From NCBI GenBank assembly GCA_002730875.1, contig PCBI01000019.1:372001-436000 (forward strand): DNA of 64,000 nt. Reading direction: 5' to 3'. A model generated the notes under the pieces. The model searched no databases and had not been told where the DNA came from. It saw only the letters and a program-made list of their open reading frames with translations. The position numbers and the translations under genes were made by a program. Of this stretch, positions 45,686-55,184 are shown piece after piece (position 1 is the first letter of the stretch; every line of letters begins with the position of its first letter). This DNA is from Spirochaetaceae bacterium (GTDB lineage Bacteria; Spirochaetota; Leptospiria; Leptospirales; Leptonemataceae).

Positions 45686-47092
45686 CTAGAATCTCCAGAA
45701 TACGCCCACCATCAGATTATGGCTTTCTATGAACAACTGGCCGTTTTTTGATTTATACGGAGCCGGCAGGGAGGCTCGATATCGAATCAGATAGTGGTCG
45801 CCCATGTAGCCTAATTCCAGGTCCAGGGAAAGACCGTGGTAGAGATCGCTTTTCTCCGAAGACTCCAGATAACCGCCATAAAGCCGGTGTATTTCATTCA
45901 GACTCAGGCCGGAGGCCCAGAGCAGGGTAAGGAATTCGGGGGCAATCCTCGGACTCAGGGCAATATCGGAAATGATGTAATCCTCCCTGGAAATACTGCC
46001 GGCTTTGAATAACAGGTAGCGTAGCCTGCGTTCGTCATCCAGAGTCCCCGATCTGCGTCTGGAAAGGTTGAGTACGTCAATGTGATCCAACCCGCTAACG
46101 CCGCTGGCCGTAAACGGATTCCGGGTGTCGAGCAGATACGCCTGGTACAGAGATCCCCGGCCAAAGTTGAAGTTACCTTCCAGATAGGTGCTGCGGGCGC
46201 CCAACAGTACCCCGGCATAAAAATTTACATCTCCACGGTACAGATCGCCGGACGACACATACAGGCCCGCCCCCAGTTCAGCAATGCGCGCCTGAAGATA
46301 TTTGCCCCTGTTCTGGGATTCGAGTTGGGACATGTTGAAGTAATAGTCATAGAAGGTATGCGATGACAAGGCGCTCGGAGTGGTCTTCATGAAGAAAGAG
46401 TAGCCCAGATTGGATACAGACTCCGTTCCTCGAGCTCCATCGATGGTTCGGAAGGAGGATCCCGGTCGGGGCCCGGCCAGCAGGTTCTGATAGGAACCGC
46501 TAACCCCGAACAGTAACTCTCTATACCTGTGATTCTCTAGATCCGCTTCCCGCTCCGCCCCGGCAGGAAGGGCAGTCGGTCCGCCCCGTGCTCGTCTTCT
46601 TTCTGCCTTCCAGATATTGTAACTGTCGCGTACATCGGTGGAATCGAGTATGATTTCTTCGTCCAGGGCGGCATATTTTTCCCCTTGCGCATCCAGTGGA
46701 CTGTCTGCCGTCCCCATTTCGGCTCCCTTTCTTGCCATGGACAGATGCTCAAACGTTCCCGTGCGTAAGCTTCCATGGGTTACCTTGAGTATGTATTGTC
46801 CCCCGGCTTCTACGTCCAGAGACCATCGAGAATCCCCTACGGTTATTCGGTGACGGCCCGGAGACAGCTGCAGTACATGATAGGCTCCGAAATGCAAAGC
46901 CCGGTCGGGCTCCGAGTTCACCCTTAGCGGCTGCTCGGCCCAGCTATCTCCTATGATGTACACTACAGCATGCGAATAGGATCGAGGCGCCGGTTGGAAC
47001 GGATCGCCTTCGGTACTTCGGCAACCGGTAGACCAGAGAATGGAAAGGATCAGGAAGCCCCGGAACGCTTTCATGGAACCAGTGGAACGCAC
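45686..47092 (-). CDS. Lipoprotein with DUF2846-like and barrel-like domains
   Basis: A 468-residue protein. The signal sequence ends at WSTGC, a lipobox. Residues about 40-110 look like a DUF2846/PEGA-type beta domain (HVLQLSPGRHRITVGDSRW, VEAGGQYILKV). After a polar linker, residues about 175-468 are homologous to the whole mature protein encoded at 44692. It starts with GTG, which has a GGAG upstream; an internal ATG six codons later is possible. It is divergent from the GAF-cyclase gene. A lipid-anchored protein carrying a barrel-like region is unusual. Confidence 0.7.
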   Translation of the reverse strand: MRSTGSMKAFRGFLILSILWSTGCRSTEGDPFQPAPRSYSHAVVYIIGDSWAEQPLRVNSEPDRALHFGAYHVLQLSPGRHRITVGDSRWSLDVEAGGQYILKVTHGSLRTGTFEHLSMARKGAEMGTADSPLDAQGEKYAALDEEIILDSTDVRDSYNIWKAERRRARGGPTALPAGAEREADLENHRYRELLFGVSGSYQNLLAGPRPGSSFRTIDGARGTESVSNLGYSFFMKTTPSALSSHTFYDYYFNMSQLESQNRGKYLQARIAELGAGLYVSSGDLYRGDVNFYAGVLLGARSTYLEGNFNFGRGSLYQAYLLDTRNPFTASGVSGLDHIDVLNLSRRRSGTLDDERRLRYLLFKAGSISREDYIISDIALSPRIAPEFLTLLWASGLSLNEIHRLYGGYLESSEKSDLYHGLSLDLELGYMGDHYLIRYRASLPAPYKSKNGQLFIESHNLMVGVFWRF

Positions 47093-47248
47093 AATGGCTC
47101 CGCCGACCAGCCCAATACGCAGGTCCGCTTCCCTGGCTACTCTTCATTGTAGCAAAGATAACCAGGGAAGAAAGGGCCTATTTAAGCCCTGCATCACTGT
47201 CGATATTAACAGGGTAAGGAAGCCGGATTTTGTGTCCGGACGGGGCCC

Positions 47249-49177
47249 ATGTTAGAGAAGTCAGTTAGTAATCAAGCAGCGTTACCGCAGTTACTGAAAA
47301 AGGATGCCAGCGGTCGCCTTACCATACGATCGTCGGTACTACAGCAGCTGGTGTCGGAAAGCTCCAATCTGTCCAGGCTTGTGGGGGCCACTCAGAGCAT
47401 CATGGCCGAGCTCGACCTGGATGCGTTGCTGGGCGTTATCATGAACACCGTAACCGAGGTTATGCATGCGGATCGATCGACGCTGTTCTTGATAGACCGT
47501 GAAAAGGAAGAGCTGTGGTCCACGGTAGCCCAGGGCAGCGAAGAGATTAGAATTAAGCTTTCCGAAGGCATCTCCGGTCACGTGGCTACCACAGGCGAAA
47601 CGGTGAACATTGAGGATGCCTACCAGGACGCCCGATTCAGTCGCGACTACGATTTAAAGACCGGTTATCGCACAAGATCTATATTGTGTATGCCCATCCA
47701 CGATCAGGCCGGGGAAATCATCGGAACGATTCAGGTTCTAAACAAACTGGACGGGGACCGTTTTGCGGAGACGGACGTGCAGTTACTGGGCGCTTTTGCT
47801 TCCCTGGCCGGAATCTCCCTGGTGAATGCCCGGGCCTTTGATGAACTAAAAAAAGCCAGGGACTTTCTGGAGGTCCGTGTAGAGGAGCGAACGAGAGACC
47901 TGGAAGAGTCCAGGCAGGAAATCCAGAAGCTCAACGAATTCACGTTAAAGATCAACGCGCTTTCGGAACTGGACGAAATCGTCCGAGAGGTCTTCGGATT
48001 CATCGACGAGAACTTTGATATCGATGGAACCATGCTGATCCTGGCTAATTTTGATCAGGGCGAGTTTGTGGTTTCGCATCTTTCCGAGAGTTTGCAGCAG
48101 GTCATGGGCGAGCACCTGGAAAGTCTGAAATCCCTCCGAACGCCGTTATCGCCGGATGCAGGAACCCTCTGGAAAGTGTATGCAGAGAAGCGAAGACTGT
48201 ATCTTTCTCGAATTCCGGAGAAGGAGATAACCGCAAACGTTGACCGCCTCTTCTATGAGGCCCTGGACCTGAAAGCCTTCCTCATGGTCCCTTTGATTAT
48301 TCGGGGGGAAGCCATCGGAATCGCCTGCTTCACCAGCGTGCGAAAACGGATGCAGCTTTCGCGAGAAGAACTGGATTCCATCGGTCGATTCTGCAACCAG
48401 ATTGCCGGAGCCGTGTACAACTCTTCGCTCTACGAACAGGTAAAGCAGGAGCGGGCCCGAGCGGAAAGTCTGTTACTGAGCATCCTGCCGGAGCAGGTGG
48501 CCACGGAGCTCAAGCAAAAAGGGTCGGTAACCCCGGCCAGCATTGGAGCGGTGTCCGTGCTCTTTACGGATTTTGTTGGCTTTACCGGCATTGCCGAGCA
48601 GATGTCGCCCTGGGAACTGATTCGGGAGCTTGACGGCTGCTTTTCCCAGTTCGACGAAATCTGTCGTCGCAATGGTCTGGAAAAGCTAAAGACCATAGGC
48701 GACGCCTATATGGCCGCTGGCGGACTGCCGGTCCTCAACAACACTCATCCGGTGGATGCCTGTCTCACCGCACTTGAGTTGCTGGCATTTATGGAGGGTT
48801 TGCAGCAGATCAAAGATCAGATGGGCCATAATTTCTGGCGGCTTCGCATTGGCGTGCATACCGGTCCCGTTACTGCAGGAGTAATCGGAAAAGCGAAGTT
48901 CGCCTACGATATCTGGGGCGATGCGGTAAACATTGCCAGTCGCATGGAATCCAGTAGCGATCCTAACCGAATCAACATCTCCGGGGCTACCTACGAACTG
49001 GTGAAGGATTTCTTCGCATGCGAATATCGGGGTAAGGTGGCGGCCAAGAACAAGGGCGAAATGGATATGTATTTTCTGAACCGTATTCGTCCCGAGCTAT
49101 GCGAAGACGAGGAAGGAAAAATCCCCAATCAGGCCTTCAGGCAGCTGTACAAGGAGATTCAGACTGCTCTGAAATAG
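47249..49177 (+). CDS. GAF-GAF adenylate cyclase
   Basis: A 642-residue soluble protein. Two GAF sensor domains (about 35-195 and 235-390) are separated by a coiled coil (about 200-230). The C-terminal class III cyclase (about 420-615) has both metal aspartates (VLFTDFVGFTG, TIGDAYMAAGG), a lysine in the adenine-selecting position, and the GDAVNIASRMES pair. Everything needed for activity is present, and adenylate is the likelier substrate. GAF domains often bind cyclic nucleotides or small ligands, so feedback control is plausible. This is the second cyclase in the window. Confidence 0.92.
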   Translation: MLEKSVSNQAALPQLLKKDASGRLTIRSSVLQQLVSESSNLSRLVGATQSIMAELDLDALLGVIMNTVTEVMHADRSTLFLIDREKEELWSTVAQGSEEIRIKLSEGISGHVATTGETVNIEDAYQDARFSRDYDLKTGYRTRSILCMPIHDQAGEIIGTIQVLNKLDGDRFAETDVQLLGAFASLAGISLVNARAFDELKKARDFLEVRVEERTRDLEESRQEIQKLNEFTLKINALSELDEIVREVFGFIDENFDIDGTMLILANFDQGEFVVSHLSESLQQVMGEHLESLKSLRTPLSPDAGTLWKVYAEKRRLYLSRIPEKEITANVDRLFYEALDLKAFLMVPLIIRGEAIGIACFTSVRKRMQLSREELDSIGRFCNQIAGAVYNSSLYEQVKQERARAESLLLSILPEQVATELKQKGSVTPASIGAVSVLFTDFVGFTGIAEQMSPWELIRELDGCFSQFDEICRRNGLEKLKTIGDAYMAAGGLPVLNNTHPVDACLTALELLAFMEGLQQIKDQMGHNFWRLRIGVHTGPVTAGVIGKAKFAYDIWGDAVNIASRMESSSDPNRINISGATYELVKDFFACEYRGKVAAKNKGEMDMYFLNRIRPELCEDEEGKIPNQAFRQLYKEIQTALK

Positions 49178-49335
49178 CCGAGCCGCTCGCCTTTCCCTAT
49201 ACTTGCATCCGGAGTCCGTCGCCCCTGGCTATTGCCCCCCGGGCTGCCTGCCTTGCCCGTGGCAGAGGCGCGCCTCTCTTTCTCCCTGTCCAGATCCTCG
49301 AAGCGGTTTCCCACTCCGTTGCCGGGCAGAGCCGG

Positions 49336-51873
49336 CTATGGATCCTGCTTCCTCTGTTGGCGTTTCTGCATTTGAGCCAGAAGTTGCCGCAGAGCATCGC
49401 TGGCCTCATCAATGCCGGTGCTTAATTCCTCAAGCGTTCGGCGGGAAGGGTTCAGATTAATCTTGCTTCGCAAGTCATGCAGTTGTTGGCCCACCGAATT
49501 CTGAAGCCGACTCAGAACAATCTGTTCCGAATGGCTCTGGTTCTGGAGGTATCTAGAGCGCTGGCGTTTTAGCTTTGCCCCCAGTTGCAATGCGGCCCAC
49601 AGGGATTCTCTCAGGTCTTGTTCCGTGCAGGGACGGACGATTATGCGATCCAAAACCGGATCCAGGAGTTCCTGCATGGCTTCCAGTGGTGGCGCTTCGG
49701 GCAAAAGCAGAATACTTGTCTGTTCATTGGTCAGTGAATCAAGAAGTTCACGGGCATCCTCCAGCAAATCCCCGATGGGCCGTGCCGAACTGCCGGAAAG
49801 ATCAATGCAAAAAACAGATGATTCGGGTACGATTTGCAGCGATGATCGGATGTCCCATCGAAGACCGTCCATTGCCATTCGGGGTAGCCATGCCGTAATC
49901 ACTGGATCGTTAGAAAGGAGGGTTAGCAGAGGGTGGCCTTCTATCTCTGACTGTTTCGCCGCGGAGAAACTGCCTCCCGTTTCGCCGGGCGGATGGTGGT
50001 CAAATGAGAGGGACAGGCACGCGCTGCTGTCATGTACCGCCAGATTCGCACTCTTCTCCTGCAGCGCCTCCAGTTCGGGTTTGAAAGCTTCCGGATCAAA
50101 TGGTTTGCCCCTGGCTTCTCTTCGAGTCCGGACTGTAATCTCCACCTGGATCCCCCGGGGCGCCAGGTGGCCCTGCAGGGTAAGGACTTTCGGTTCCCAC
50201 GGGGCCAGCGCATCCAGCAGCGAGTCCATCAGGAGGGAAAGCTTCCCACGGACCGAAGAATCAAGATGGGTGATTAGGTCGGGCGGGACATGGTTGTGAT
50301 ACCGGAGTCCGCGGCGATCCTGCATAGTAGGCAGTCCGGCCATTATTTCTTCCAGCGCCAGGGCCAGAACGACTTCCCTTTCGTAGTGGGGTAATCCGGG
50401 CGGACCATAGGTGCTTGCATCCTGAAACAGGCCGTTTTGCTGCCGTATGCGGGCCAGGGTCTTTGCGGCCGGAGAATCATCGCCGAATACGGAACGGCAA
50501 TTTCTGAGCACTGATCCCAGGGCTGTTTCGATTTCCCGGGCGCTTCTTCCTAGAAGATGGTTTTCGAGGTCGTTCTGGTAGCCACGTGCCTTCCTTTCTA
50601 CGGCTGCACCGGCCTGCACGGATAGATCTGAACGAAAACGACTACTCTGGATTTGTCGCATGCGAAGCCCCAGGAAAACGGAAAGAAAGACCATCTCAAT
50701 GGTGGTCCCAAGAAGCGGGGCGTGTTTGGTCCATATGTTCAGCGGCAGAACCGCCACATTGGTGAGTGCGAAAATCAGGATTCCGGCGGTGACCCATAGA
50801 AAAGACAGGAATACAGCGACGCCAAGCATCCCGCGAAAGAAGAGCCCAAAAAGCGTCAATAATAGAACCGATACCAGAAAAACATAGAAATGATGCTCGA
50901 TTATTACAAAGCCGATGTTCGGATGGACAATCGCCATCGGTATAAGCAATAGGGCGCTAGCCATGGCCAGGGATCGGGCAGAATATCGAATCAATCGATT
51001 GGGCTTCACCGATTCATACAGCTCGGTAACAAATAACAAGAAGAAGATCTGCCAGAACAATACCCCATGAATGGAAAAATGTGCCGCCTCCGGTGTCCAA
51101 CCCAATGATACAATGTATCCTGTAACTCCTCCCTGATAGAGGATGTAACCCGGTAAGGATAATAAATAGAGCATTGCGATGTGATTTCGCGAGTATACAG
51201 CCAGCCCCAGGGCATAAATCGAAATTAGAATCAAGATCGCAAAAGTGGCCGAGTAGAATCTATAGAGTTCTTGCATGCCTTCGTAGTAGGATGCCTCCTC
51301 TGTTAACCTGGCGCCCGAGGTCTGGTAGTAGGGAAGGCGGGATGGGATGATCAGGCTGCAGTTGCTTGCGACGGTTTCAATTTTATAGGAAGGCGTGGCT
51401 TCGATAATGGGATCGATTCGGCGAACCGGAGGACGGTTCTGGAAATCATCGTAACAAGTCAGGAAACCGGAATAAGACTCCCTGTAGTAATACCGGGTGT
51501 CCAGGTAGTAGGTCTGACCTGGATCCGGAACGGCAAAATCGTATCTGACCCAGAATCCGCTGGTGCTCTTGAAAGAGCTGACTGGCAAAGGCTCCATTGG
51601 TTCAAATTCATCCATAGCCGGCGGATGGTTCTTCCAGAAATCCTGGTATGGATGCACCAGGATATTCTTGCTGTAAATCTTGATCCCGCCCTTTCGCGCA
51701 GTAATGGGCTCCACCTGAACATCCGTGGTCGACTGCCCGGCCGGCGCCCTGTCGCTTTCACTTTCTGTTTGCTGCGAAAGAAAAAGCAGCAGAGAGCCAG
51801 CAATCGCTGTCGCTCCCAGGAAAAAATGCATCTTCCGACGAATTGCAAGCATACCTGGAGGCCTGGAGTTCAC
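49336..51873 (-). CDS. 7TM sensor protein lacking a C-terminal ATPase
   Basis: An 845-residue relative of the kinase at 40934. It has a signal peptide, an extracytoplasmic beta domain (about 60-195), seven hydrophobic helices (about 200-405), then a cytoplasmic region with degenerate HisKA/ATPase-like and receiver-like parts (about 420-770). It ends with a HisKA_3-like helix carrying H799 (QQLHDLRSKI), only 46 residues before the stop. No ATP-binding domain follows, and the 158 bases to the next gene cannot encode one. It may act as a phosphoryl acceptor or dimerise with an intact kinase; that is inference. Confidence 0.82.
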   Translation of the reverse strand: MNSRPPGMLAIRRKMHFFLGATAIAGSLLLFLSQQTESESDRAPAGQSTTDVQVEPITARKGGIKIYSKNILVHPYQDFWKNHPPAMDEFEPMEPLPVSSFKSTSGFWVRYDFAVPDPGQTYYLDTRYYYRESYSGFLTCYDDFQNRPPVRRIDPIIEATPSYKIETVASNCSLIIPSRLPYYQTSGARLTEEASYYEGMQELYRFYSATFAILILISIYALGLAVYSRNHIAMLYLLSLPGYILYQGGVTGYIVSLGWTPEAAHFSIHGVLFWQIFFLLFVTELYESVKPNRLIRYSARSLAMASALLLIPMAIVHPNIGFVIIEHHFYVFLVSVLLLTLFGLFFRGMLGVAVFLSFLWVTAGILIFALTNVAVLPLNIWTKHAPLLGTTIEMVFLSVFLGLRMRQIQSSRFRSDLSVQAGAAVERKARGYQNDLENHLLGRSAREIETALGSVLRNCRSVFGDDSPAAKTLARIRQQNGLFQDASTYGPPGLPHYEREVVLALALEEIMAGLPTMQDRRGLRYHNHVPPDLITHLDSSVRGKLSLLMDSLLDALAPWEPKVLTLQGHLAPRGIQVEITVRTRREARGKPFDPEAFKPELEALQEKSANLAVHDSSACLSLSFDHHPPGETGGSFSAAKQSEIEGHPLLTLLSNDPVITAWLPRMAMDGLRWDIRSSLQIVPESSVFCIDLSGSSARPIGDLLEDARELLDSLTNEQTSILLLPEAPPLEAMQELLDPVLDRIIVRPCTEQDLRESLWAALQLGAKLKRQRSRYLQNQSHSEQIVLSRLQNSVGQQLHDLRSKINLNPSRRTLEELSTGIDEASDALRQLLAQMQKRQQRKQDP

Positions 51874-52204
51874 TTATGAACAGCATTGCGTCTTTCTTTC
51901 TTGCCAGGCAAGCGTAAAAGACCTTTGGATTCATTTTCATTGACTATACGTAGATTTGTGTTTTAAAGCATGTCTGCTGCAGTTGGATCCGAGTCAGGCA
52001 AGCTGTGGTAGATTCGGTAGACTCCCGGAGGTGGTTGCCAGGAGGCGATTATCATATCAAATAAGGCTGACTGGTTGCGCACGAATCGGGCAGGCGGCTG
52101 GGATTATGCGGAAGCAGTTTTTTGTCCAGGGATAGAGCGTTTGAGCGTCTGAGCGGATAAGGACTGGCATTCTCTGGCCACGCCTGCATAGTCCCGGGTA
52201 ATCT
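51874..52204. other. Gene-free stretch, 331 bp
   Basis: No supported coding frame. It should hold the promoter of the 7TM sensor gene on the minus strand; a TATAGT sits near 51943-51948 on that strand without a good -35. A TTGACT appears on the plus strand near 51940 with nothing obvious downstream. I see no RNA gene. Confidence 0.35.
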
Positions 52205-52570
52205 TCAGCGATCGCTCACCGGAACGGAAAAGCAGCCCAGGACTTCATGGAGCGGACCGCCGGACTGCCAGATTTCTACAGCAGAGGCGAGGCGCTGTAC
52301 CAGGTCCGGGTGCCAGTTATGGGGAAGGGTTTCCCGCAGATACCGACCGACGATACTGGGGTGGTTTCCGTCGGCCGCCAGGCATAAACCTTCCTGCAAA
52401 TGCCTTTCGGTTATCCGGCTCCTGATTACTTCATGGGCTGCCTGCTTACCTTCTTTTTCGCAATGCCGGCAAAGGTCCCTGAAGAAATCGGCGATGGTTT
52501 CTATGTCTGCTCCTGGCTGGACCATGGTTTTGTCCCACTGGATCATTAGACGAAGCGGATATCGAATCAA
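52205..52570 (-). CDS. Hypothetical protein (121 aa)
   Basis: A mainly helical, soluble protein of up to 121 residues. It is rich in histidine and arginine in the middle (DLCRHCEKEGKQAAHEV, TERHLQEGLC) and has a cysteine pair with a histidine between. The first 14 residues may be upstream of the true start, since ATGs at codons 9 and 15 are available. I do not recognise it. It stands alone, between the sensor gene upstream region and a divergent lipoprotein gene. Confidence 0.6.
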   Translation of the reverse strand: MIRYPLRLMIQWDKTMVQPGADIETIADFFRDLCRHCEKEGKQAAHEVIRSRITERHLQEGLCLAADGNHPSIVGRYLRETLPHNWHPDLVQRLASAVEIWQSGGPLHEVLGCFSVPVSDR

Positions 52571-52730
52571 TCATAAACTTGTATTGTTTCTTTAGAATTT
52601 CGATAAATACCAACAATTAGGTAGTGTAAGGGGTGTAGCCCCGACCAACTTCCCGAAGAAGCCTAAGGTGAACGATGTACGCCTCCGGGGAAACTCTTGC
52701 CCCGGTACTCCAGTGTGATGTTCTGGGCTC

Positions 52731-53441
52731 ATGGTTCCGGGTTTCTCCAAACAGCATTCCGGGAAGGGCTCCGGTTACCCGGGAAAGTGCGCGCTTTTGG
52801 CGCTTGCAGTCATATCCCTGTTTTCAGGATGCCGTGCGGCGTCGGAGCATCGTACCCGGGACCTCGAACTTGAGATTTGCTTTAAGACGAACGGCGCATA
52901 CTGGTTGCAGTTTGCTCTCTACGAAGACCGACCATTGCCGGATTTCGAAACGGCGGGTTCGGTTGAGTTGTTATTTTTCAGTTTGGGGCGTACCGGGCTC
53001 GATTTGGGCGAGCCTCTTTTTTCTCATACCCCTGGCTTTTCCGGCCTTGCACCTCTTCCAGAGACCGGGACCATCCGCCTTCCGGTGCGGTACGGGGATT
53101 TTGTTTTGATACTGCTGGGTAAGGAGCTTCGGGAGCCGGTATGGAGCTATCCGCATACGGAACCGGGTCTGCTACTGAAGGTTGAGTCCGGGCCGGGCGA
53201 TTCGCCGAAGCTTACCTTTGCCAATGATCGACGGTTTGTTTACGAGCAATCCATCGATCCGGATTTTTTTGACTCCCTGGAGGTCGCCACCCGGACCGCC
53301 ACCGCCGAGGAAACGGACATGGTTCGCCATTCCAGAACCTGGATGGACCTCGGTAGGTCGGAATCCCAACCGGCTTTCGGTCTGGAGACCAGACCAGGAT
53401 GCCCAAATGATAACGAAGTACTGTGGAAATTTGAAGATTAG
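52731..53441 (+). CDS. Hypothetical lipoprotein (236 aa)
   Basis: Exported protein with a hydrophobic segment ending in LFSGC (C34), a good lipobox after a longish polar leader, so the start may be later. The mature part is beta-rich with no recognisable motif; it contains RLPVRYGDFVLILLGKEL and a closing cysteine. It is followed after 24 bases by another lipoprotein gene, giving a two-gene unit. Function unknown. Confidence 0.65.
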   Translation: MVPGFSKQHSGKGSGYPGKCALLALAVISLFSGCRAASEHRTRDLELEICFKTNGAYWLQFALYEDRPLPDFETAGSVELLFFSLGRTGLDLGEPLFSHTPGFSGLAPLPETGTIRLPVRYGDFVLILLGKELREPVWSYPHTEPGLLLKVESGPGDSPKLTFANDRRFVYEQSIDPDFFDSLEVATRTATAEETDMVRHSRTWMDLGRSESQPAFGLETRPGCPNDNEVLWKFED

Positions 53442-53465
53442 GCCGGCAACCAGGATAAACGCTGA

Positions 53466-54173
53466 ATGATGAAATTGGGATACACTCTGCTCCTCTTCGC
53501 CGCGATCTTGAGTTTGCAATGCAGTACAAGACCGCCGTCCTTTTACATGGTAGCTCGTCATCCGGAGCTTCTGGACGTAAAGAGCTCTCGATTGCAGCTA
53601 GTAATCCGAAACTCTGGTGGCGCGAGCTACTCAAACGAATTTTTGGCCTGGCGGGCTCGCATCATTGGATACGATCGCACCGATGTAATCTCCGCTTCCA
53701 TTCTCGGGCCTTTCTTTGATGCAGAGGAGAATCCGGCCGGCGGACGGCCCCTTTTTCTTGCCGATGGCAGGTTTCGTAACCAGATTCAGCATTCTTTCTC
53801 GCTACCGTCGGCAGAGGCTTCGATCTTTATTCGACTTTTTCGGCAACGGCGATTGCCTTCTACCTGGTGGAGAGACAGCTTCGTCGAAGACGATGAGTTT
53901 CTGGCCATGCACCTTTACCTGGAGCCCCCTGAAACGCTGAGCGCAGCAAAGGAAAACGAGCGACCGGCGCGCAGGCAGCCGTTGTGCCGGGCGTCTTTCT
54001 GGAAGCTTCATAATCCGGTGCGAAGCATTGTTCATTGCAATCTGGAATCCCCTGCCACGGAAAAGCGTATTGTTATCGAGCTTCATCAGGGGAGCTCGGA
54101 TGCGCCGGAAGTCTTACTGAATGGCCAGCCGGCTTCCGGGGAACCCACGAACGGAAGCCCCGGCGGGCCTTGA
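53466..54173 (+). CDS. Hypothetical lipoprotein (235 aa)
   Basis: Clear lipoprotein signal: MMKLGYTLLLFAAILSLQC with C19 as the lipid site. The mature protein is beta-rich and ends in a low-complexity tail of Gly, Pro, Ser and Asn (about 215-235). It has two further cysteines (PLCRA, VHCNL). The mature part shows a general likeness in size and strand content to the preceding lipoprotein but no convincing alignment. The 264 bases after it contain no supported gene. Confidence 0.68.
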   Translation: MMKLGYTLLLFAAILSLQCSTRPPSFYMVARHPELLDVKSSRLQLVIRNSGGASYSNEFLAWRARIIGYDRTDVISASILGPFFDAEENPAGGRPLFLADGRFRNQIQHSFSLPSAEASIFIRLFRQRRLPSTWWRDSFVEDDEFLAMHLYLEPPETLSAAKENERPARRQPLCRASFWKLHNPVRSIVHCNLESPATEKRIVIELHQGSSDAPEVLLNGQPASGEPTNGSPGGP

Positions 54174-54437
54174 TAGGGGAACAAATCGCTCAGGTTAGAA
54201 GCCTGACAATCCTCCACACCGGCTTGTGCCTCGCGTTTTGGGTTCGTTCAGGGCTTTGGGTTGCAGGGGCGCGGCTTTCTGGCTGTGCGTCTGCCTTTCT
54301 GGCCTCAGCGTTCTACGGTCCTGGTCTTTTTTTAGATGACCGTAACTTTAGGAGTTGCCACCCAGGAGGCAGAGCGTACCGGGGTACTGTAATGCGGGTG
54401 CGCTCGTGAATGCACCGATTTCGCTCAGGAGTTTTCT

Positions 54438-55043
54438 GTGGCTCAATCCAAATCATCGATTACAAAATGGGTATTCATTTCCCTGGGAGTCCTGGTCGCA
54501 ATGCTTCTGGGTTTTGCCACATACATGGGAGTGTTTCATTCAGTCCATGTTGTGGAGACCAGCTACGGTCCCGCCCGGCTAATCTATAGCACTCACAGGG
54601 GACCTTACGAAGATCTGGGCGCGAGCTGGGAGCGGTTTCAGAAACAGTGGCAGTCTGCCGGTTTGACTACTTGCCATAGCCTGGCAATATATCTGGATGC
54701 ACCGGATACCCCGCCCCAGGATTTAAGATCAATCCTGGGTTGCGAAATCGGAAGTCTTTCCCAGGAGGATCATGCAAAGCTTTCTGAACAATTCCCGGTC
54801 TTTGAAATACCGAAAATGGAAGTCCTTTCCAGCCAGTTTCCTTATCGCAATATGTTTTCGTTTATGCTGGGACCCATGAAGGTGTACCCGGAGATTCAGC
54901 GCATCATGGAGGAGCAGGGTTTCCAGCCGGCAGTGGGAATTGAAGTTTACGGCGATCCAGAAAACATGGAGACCATTCAGTTCATTCTCCCCAAAAAAGA
55001 GAAGCGCGAGACCTTCTTGCCTCTGGAGGAGGCCTTTCGGTAA
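54438..55043 (+). CDS. Membrane-anchored GyrI-like (TEX264-type) protein
   Basis: A 201-residue protein starting with GTG behind CAGGAG. One membrane helix (about 10-32) is followed by a GyrI-like/SOUL-type ligand-binding domain. It shows THRGPYEDLGASWERF (the GPY block of GyrI-like folds), a cysteine-containing central part, and GIEVYGDPENMETIQFILP near the end. The layout, one N-terminal helix plus GyrI-like domain, resembles that of eukaryotic TEX264. The domain likely binds a small hydrophobic ligand; the role in bacteria is unknown. Confidence 0.75.
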   Translation: MAQSKSSITKWVFISLGVLVAMLLGFATYMGVFHSVHVVETSYGPARLIYSTHRGPYEDLGASWERFQKQWQSAGLTTCHSLAIYLDAPDTPPQDLRSILGCEIGSLSQEDHAKLSEQFPVFEIPKMEVLSSQFPYRNMFSFMLGPMKVYPEIQRIMEEQGFQPAVGIEVYGDPENMETIQFILPKKEKRETFLPLEEAFR

Positions 55044-55184
55044 TTCGTGGCGCTTAACCGATCCACATCCCTGAGTATGGCATTTCTGTCCTTTGCAGAA
55101 GTCAACGGCTCCCCCCATCCGTTCACGCCTCGAAACGTTTGACTTCTACTATCTATTTCAGAACGTCCCCGAAGAGTTATCTAT

